From contig NZ_CP087135.1 of NCBI RefSeq assembly GCF_020911945.1, forward strand, positions 2,220,001 to 2,284,000: a stretch of DNA of 64,000 bases, in the 5' to 3' direction. Positions 61,402 through 64,000 of the stretch are shown one piece after another (position 1 is the stretch's first letter; every line of letters begins with the position of its first letter). Below the pieces are notes generated by a model, which did not search any database, was not told the DNA's origin, and saw only the letters and a list, made by a program, of their open reading frames with translations. The position numbers and the translations under genes are program-made. The stretch is from Flavobacterium galactosidilyticum (GTDB taxonomy: Bacteria > Bacteroidota > Bacteroidia > Flavobacteriales > Flavobacteriaceae).

Positions 61402-61436
61402 AAAAAAAGACGGTCTTGATGGAGATCGTCTTTTTT
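61402..61436 (-). terminator. Terminator after blaR1
   Basis: GACGGTCT (61409-61416) pairs with AGATCGTC (61423-61430), one G-U pair, loop of six, A-run before and T-run after. It lies 34 nt beyond the blaR1 stop and can work in both directions. Confidence 0.8.
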
Positions 61437-61469
61437 GTATAAATGTTTTATTTTAATATTTGAAATCCT

Positions 61470-63296
61470 CTAACCTTTTTTTTGAGGAATTGGTTTAACA
61501 TCGCTTTCATCTATTTTTTTCTTAGTACTGATTTCAATTACACCATTTTTACCGCTTTCACCATATTTACTAGTTGCGCTAAATCCTTTCAAGACATCAA
61601 TTTTGGCAATTTGGTCTGTAGGTATTTCTTCAATATTGAAATTTGAATCCTTTGCTTTTCCATCAACAACAATCAAAGGCTTGGAACTATCAAGAGATGA
61701 AAATCCACTTACTTTCCAACCATTGACAACTTTGTCTTCTTTTATTCCATATCCTACAACTTTTATTTCTGGAGATTGCACATCATTATTATTATTATTA
61801 TTAGTGTTCTTTTCTTTTATTGTAATTTCAATTACTCCATTTTTACCGCTTTCACCATATTTGCTAGTTGCGTTAATTCCTTTTAATACATTTATTTTGG
61901 CAATTTGGTCAGTAGGTATTTCTTCAATTTTAAAATTGGATGCTTGTTTTACTCCATCAATAACAATAAGCGGTTTGTTATCTATATCTTGTTTTAATAC
62001 TGATTGAATGTTCGCTTTATCATCTACTTGACCAATTTTATTATTTGGTGTTTTAATTTTGTCTTCATTTGTTGTAGTGACATTTGTCTTAAAATTTGAT
62101 ATTTGATCATTTTCTGATAAAGGGTTTAAATCCATATTATATCCCATTTCTTTTTTATTTTCATCATAATAGAATTTAAATGGTTTTATAGGTGTATTTC
62201 CAGATTGGTTACTACTGCCACTACGATTGTTGTCTTTGAATTCACTTTTAATGCTGATAATTTCTCCATTGGAATTTCTTTTGATATTGAAAAAAGTTAA
62301 ATCAATATTATACAAATTCTTTATTTGTTCGCAATGTTCTTTAATTTCCGCGTCGGTGGTGTTTTTGGTAATAACCATGTTGATTTCATCAATTTTAACA
62401 TGTTTAATTTCAATGTCATCGGATTTTTTCTCCTGAGCGATGACTTCAATTTGAAATAATAGTACAAAGGCAATAAGTGCCGGTAATACGGAGAAATACT
62501 TCCAATAATGGCTGTTTTTTGATTGATTTTTGTTTAACATAACGATTCGTTTTTTGATTAATGATTGATAAAAATGATTACTGATGGCAACACAATTTTC
62601 CTGTGTTGTTATTTTTAAAAGGGTGATTTGATAGGCTTTTTTATCCGAAATGTGTTTTGATGCTTCACTATCGGCAATGAATTCTAGATTTTGAACCATC
62701 GCTTTTTTGTACAACCAAATCAACGGATTGAACCAAAAAATGACACAAAAAAATCTTGAAATTAGCACATCAATGCTGTGTTTTTGTAGGCTATGTACTT
62801 TTTCGTGTTCTAAAATATTTTCTAATTCGACAGCAGTATATAAAGACGAATTGTAAACGATGTAATTGAAATAGGAGAAAGGAGCAATGTTTTCGGCGAT
62901 GTCTATTAATTTGAAATTACCATGCTTTTGCATCGTTTTTCCTTTTAATAATTTAATTAGGCTATTAAAATCAAAAACTAGTTTGAGAAACGAAATGACA
63001 ATTCCTATAAAGTACGCATAAGCTAACATTAAGTACCAATTAATTTTTGGTTCTGGAGCAGCTACCGAAGTTGTCACAGGAATATTGGACCAATCGAACG
63101 AAGCTATTGATGGTTCTATCCAAACTATTTTGCTAATAAAAAACAAAGGAAGAATTGTAGAAGTAATTAATCCCAAAAGTAAAAACCATCTGTTTGTCGT
63201 GAAGAAGGTCTCTTTTCTTAAAAGTAACATGTAGGCTAAGTAAAATAGCACAATCAAGGCACTTGCTTTTATAAAGTAAATAAATACATTTTCCAT
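61470..63296 (-). CDS. blaR1: BlaR1-like M56 metallopeptidase sensor with duplicated plug-like tail
   Basis: A 608-residue membrane protein partnered with BlaI. Residues about 1-300 have hydrophobic segments near 5-25, 35-55, 88-112 and 265-287. The cytoplasmic zinc-peptidase motif HExxH is in EHEKVHSLQKHS near 160, followed by RFFCVIFWFNPLIWLYKKA. The C-terminal part lacks the usual penicillin-binding sensor. Instead it has a charged linker and two near-identical ~55-residue blocks (KPLIVIDGVKQASNFKIEEI ... NVLKGINATSKYGESGKNGV and KPLIVVDGKAKDSNFNIEEI ... DVLKGFSATSKYGESGKNGV) resembling a TonB-receptor plug. It starts 5 nt below blaI, so the pair is one operon. Confidence 0.88.
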   Translation of the reverse strand: MENVFIYFIKASALIVLFYLAYMLLLRKETFFTTNRWFLLLGLITSTILPLFFISKIVWIEPSIASFDWSNIPVTTSVAAPEPKINWYLMLAYAYFIGIVISFLKLVFDFNSLIKLLKGKTMQKHGNFKLIDIAENIAPFSYFNYIVYNSSLYTAVELENILEHEKVHSLQKHSIDVLISRFFCVIFWFNPLIWLYKKAMVQNLEFIADSEASKHISDKKAYQITLLKITTQENCVAISNHFYQSLIKKRIVMLNKNQSKNSHYWKYFSVLPALIAFVLLFQIEVIAQEKKSDDIEIKHVKIDEINMVITKNTTDAEIKEHCEQIKNLYNIDLTFFNIKRNSNGEIISIKSEFKDNNRSGSSNQSGNTPIKPFKFYYDENKKEMGYNMDLNPLSENDQISNFKTNVTTTNEDKIKTPNNKIGQVDDKANIQSVLKQDIDNKPLIVIDGVKQASNFKIEEIPTDQIAKINVLKGINATSKYGESGKNGVIEITIKEKNTNNNNNNDVQSPEIKVVGYGIKEDKVVNGWKVSGFSSLDSSKPLIVVDGKAKDSNFNIEEIPTDQIAKIDVLKGFSATSKYGESGKNGVIEISTKKKIDESDVKPIPQKKG

Positions 63297-63301
63297 AACT
63301 A

Positions 63302-63658
63302 TTATTTTTTTTCAATCATGGCTAAAATTTCTCGCAGTTCATCGGCAGATATTTTCTCTTCCTTTGCAAAAAAGGACACCATATTTTTATAAGAACTATT
63401 GAAATAATTATCAATTGCAGTGTTCATGAACTTCTTTCTATAGTCTTCAATAGGAACAATAGGATAATATTGATGGGTATTTCCAAAAGCATTATGAGCG
63501 ACAAAACCTTTTTCCTCGAGATTACGCACAATAGTAGATAGCGTATTGTAATGCGGTTGATCCTCCGTTATTTCAGCCATGACTTCTTTGACGAAAGCTT
63601 TTTTAAGCCTCCATATAATCTGCATGATTTCCTCTTCTTTGTTCGTTAGTTTTTGCAT
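63302..63658 (-). CDS. blaI: BlaI/MecI/CopY-family transcriptional repressor
   Basis: A 118-residue winged-helix repressor. The family signature covers LTNKEEEIMQIIWRLKKAFV near 4-23, VKEVMAEITEDQPHYNTLST near 23-42, IVRNLEEKGFVAHNAFGNTH near 43-62 and QYYPIV. Such proteins bind a 16-bp dyad as dimers and are cleaved when the M56 partner is activated. The C-terminal dimerisation part (to residue 118) is present. It is the first gene of the blaI-blaR1 pair. Three AACTA-N6-TAGTT dyads lie directly upstream. The signal it responds to is unknown. Confidence 0.93.
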   Translation of the reverse strand: MQKLTNKEEEIMQIIWRLKKAFVKEVMAEITEDQPHYNTLSTIVRNLEEKGFVAHNAFGNTHQYYPIVPIEDYRKKFMNTAIDNYFNSSYKNMVSFFAKEEKISADELREILAMIEKK

Positions 63659-63674
63659 GATTTTTTATTTGAAT

Positions 63675-63704
63675 CAAACCTACAACTATATTTTTAGTTA
63701 ACAA
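63675..63704 (-). promoter_or_regulatory. Promoter of the blaI-blaR1 operon
   Basis: TTG at 63704-63702, 19-nt spacer, TAGGTTTG at 63682-63675: a full TTG/TAnnTTTG match, 16 nt above the blaI ATG at 63658. Confidence 0.85.
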
Positions 63705-63739
63705 ACTATTTTTATAGTTATTTAACTATTATTTTAGTT
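63684..63739. promoter_or_regulatory. Three tandem BlaI operators at 20-bp spacing
   Basis: AACTA-N6-TAGTT occurs at 63684-63699, 63704-63719 and 63724-63739. The starts are exactly 20 bp apart, about two helical turns. The first fills the spacer of the blaI promoter and the second covers the -33 TTG. The 16-bp length and adjacency to blaI fit BlaI-type operators. Confidence 0.8.
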
Positions 63740-63826
63740 TTATATCTATTTTTTTTAGAATAGAGTGCGAAATTTATAACATAAAAAGTGTTTTGTAAAA
63801 TGAAAATAGTTGATGAAAAGGAGATT
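63740..63826. other. Gap between blaI operators and structured element
   Basis: About 85 nt, A/T-rich, with nothing recognised. The whole 342-nt stretch from 63659 to the window end has no gene. Confidence 0.4.
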
Positions 63827-63876
63827 GCGTGAGGGATAGAAGCTAGCTACCAAAGTAGCGCGTATAGCCCGACAGC
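63827..63876 (+). ncRNA. Possible flavobacterial structured RNA element (GAGGGATAG ... TAGCCCGAC)
   Basis: GAGGGATAGAAGC, a small hairpin GCTAC-caaa-GTAGC, then GCGTATAGCCCGAC. The paired conserved words GAGGGATAG and AGCCCGAC recur between genes in Flavobacteria (from memory) with a variable hairpin between them, and may be a noncoding RNA such as Flavo-1. The name is not confirmed and the strand is assumed. Confidence 0.35.
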
Positions 63877-63929
63877 ATTAGGAAAAGGGGCTACGTAACA
63901 AAATTATCACTTAGCCCCTTTTCCTAATG
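63876..63929. repeat. Perfect 18-bp inverted repeat near the window end
   Basis: CATTAGGAAAAGGGGCTA (63876-63893) pairs with TAGCCCCTTTTCCTAATG (63912-63929) over an 18-nt loop. It directly follows the GAGGGATAG element and is much richer in G and C than its surroundings. There is no T-run after it, so it is not a classic terminator. The last 71 nt of the window hold nothing I recognise. Confidence 0.75.
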
Positions 63930-64000
63930 GAGTCACGCACAAAGTATAATAATGAGATTAATTTTCTTCTCTCCGAACTAGTTTTTGCAACCAGATACAA

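Noticed and set aside
61516-61990. Repeat pair in blaR1 considered as a DNA repeat element
   Set aside because: The similarity is in frame and follows protein-domain limits, so it is an internal gene duplication, not a mobile or noncoding repeat.
63133-63315. Minus-strand open frame of 60 codons overlapping the blaI-blaR1 junction
   Set aside because: It overlaps the blaR1 start in another frame and shows no coding pattern. Shadow frame.

Overview
The window is AT-rich DNA from a member of the Bacteroidota, most likely Flavobacterium or a close relative. Pointers are a SusC/SusD outer-membrane pair, many lipoproteins with short lipoboxes, promoters of the Bacteroidota type (TTG, 17-23 nt, TAnnTTTG), an ISAon1-type insertion sequence, and flavobacterial gene content throughout. 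The genus is inferred from content, not from a marker gene.

Region 1 (1-28.9 kb) is dominated by peptidoglycan and amino-sugar salvage. A minus-strand run encodes NamZ, MurQ, an SSS transporter, a NagZ-AmiE fusion and AnmK. It is headed by a decayed GHL10 hydrolase gene. Next to it is a minus-strand SusC-SusD-DUF4397 outer-membrane uptake operon, with a divergent DeoR-type regulator and a large FAD/Fe-S D-lactate-dehydrogenase-like enzyme. A second, plus-strand operon encodes an esterase, a metallophosphoesterase with a PQQ-type propeller, an intact GHL10 (DigH-like) hydrolase, a GH20 hexosaminidase and a second AmiE-like serine hydrolase. Together they outline a route: outer-membrane import of wall fragments, periplasmic trimming to GlcNAc and MurNAc/anhMurNAc, import, phosphorylation, etherase cleavage to GlcNAc-6P plus D-lactate, and D-lactate oxidation. 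An APC permease follows.

Region 2 (28.9-43 kb) holds sbcD-sbcC, an SDR oxidoreductase, a YtcJ-like amidohydrolase, DUF2141, an epimerase, a META-domain lipoprotein, a ferredoxin-reductase-like protein and a ChaA-type antiporter. The gaps hold decayed fragments: AraC type, esterase type, an SDR copy, WYL type, and a possible PCMD-type tail.

Region 3 (43.2-52.3 kb) is a compact six-gene minus-strand operon: TonB-dependent receptor, DUF4374 lipoprotein, secreted ankyrin protein, DUF2271, PepSY-flavodoxin-reductase fusion, ApbE. I read it as a Xus-like siderophore-iron uptake system with its own trans-membrane flavin reductase. DUF2271 carries a TGAS motif that looks like an ApbE flavinylation site. 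The promoter spacer is filled by a 13-bp inverted repeat (ATTTAG-A-CTAAAT), a good candidate operator.

Region 4 (52.3-60.6 kb) is an accessory island. It has degenerate insertion-sequence ends, a truncated PAS gene joined out of frame to an unknown tail, an AbiEi-AbiEii toxin-antitoxin pair behind two related palindromes, a type I restriction subunit HsdR with no HsdM or HsdS, and a decayed ISAon1-type element. It ends at tRNA-Arg(ACG). Region 5 (60.7-64 kb) has apt, a 46-codon gene, a BlaR1-like M56 sensor with a duplicated plug-like tail, and BlaI. Three 16-bp operators spaced exactly 20 bp apart sit over the blaI promoter. The right edge has a structured, possibly noncoding-RNA element.
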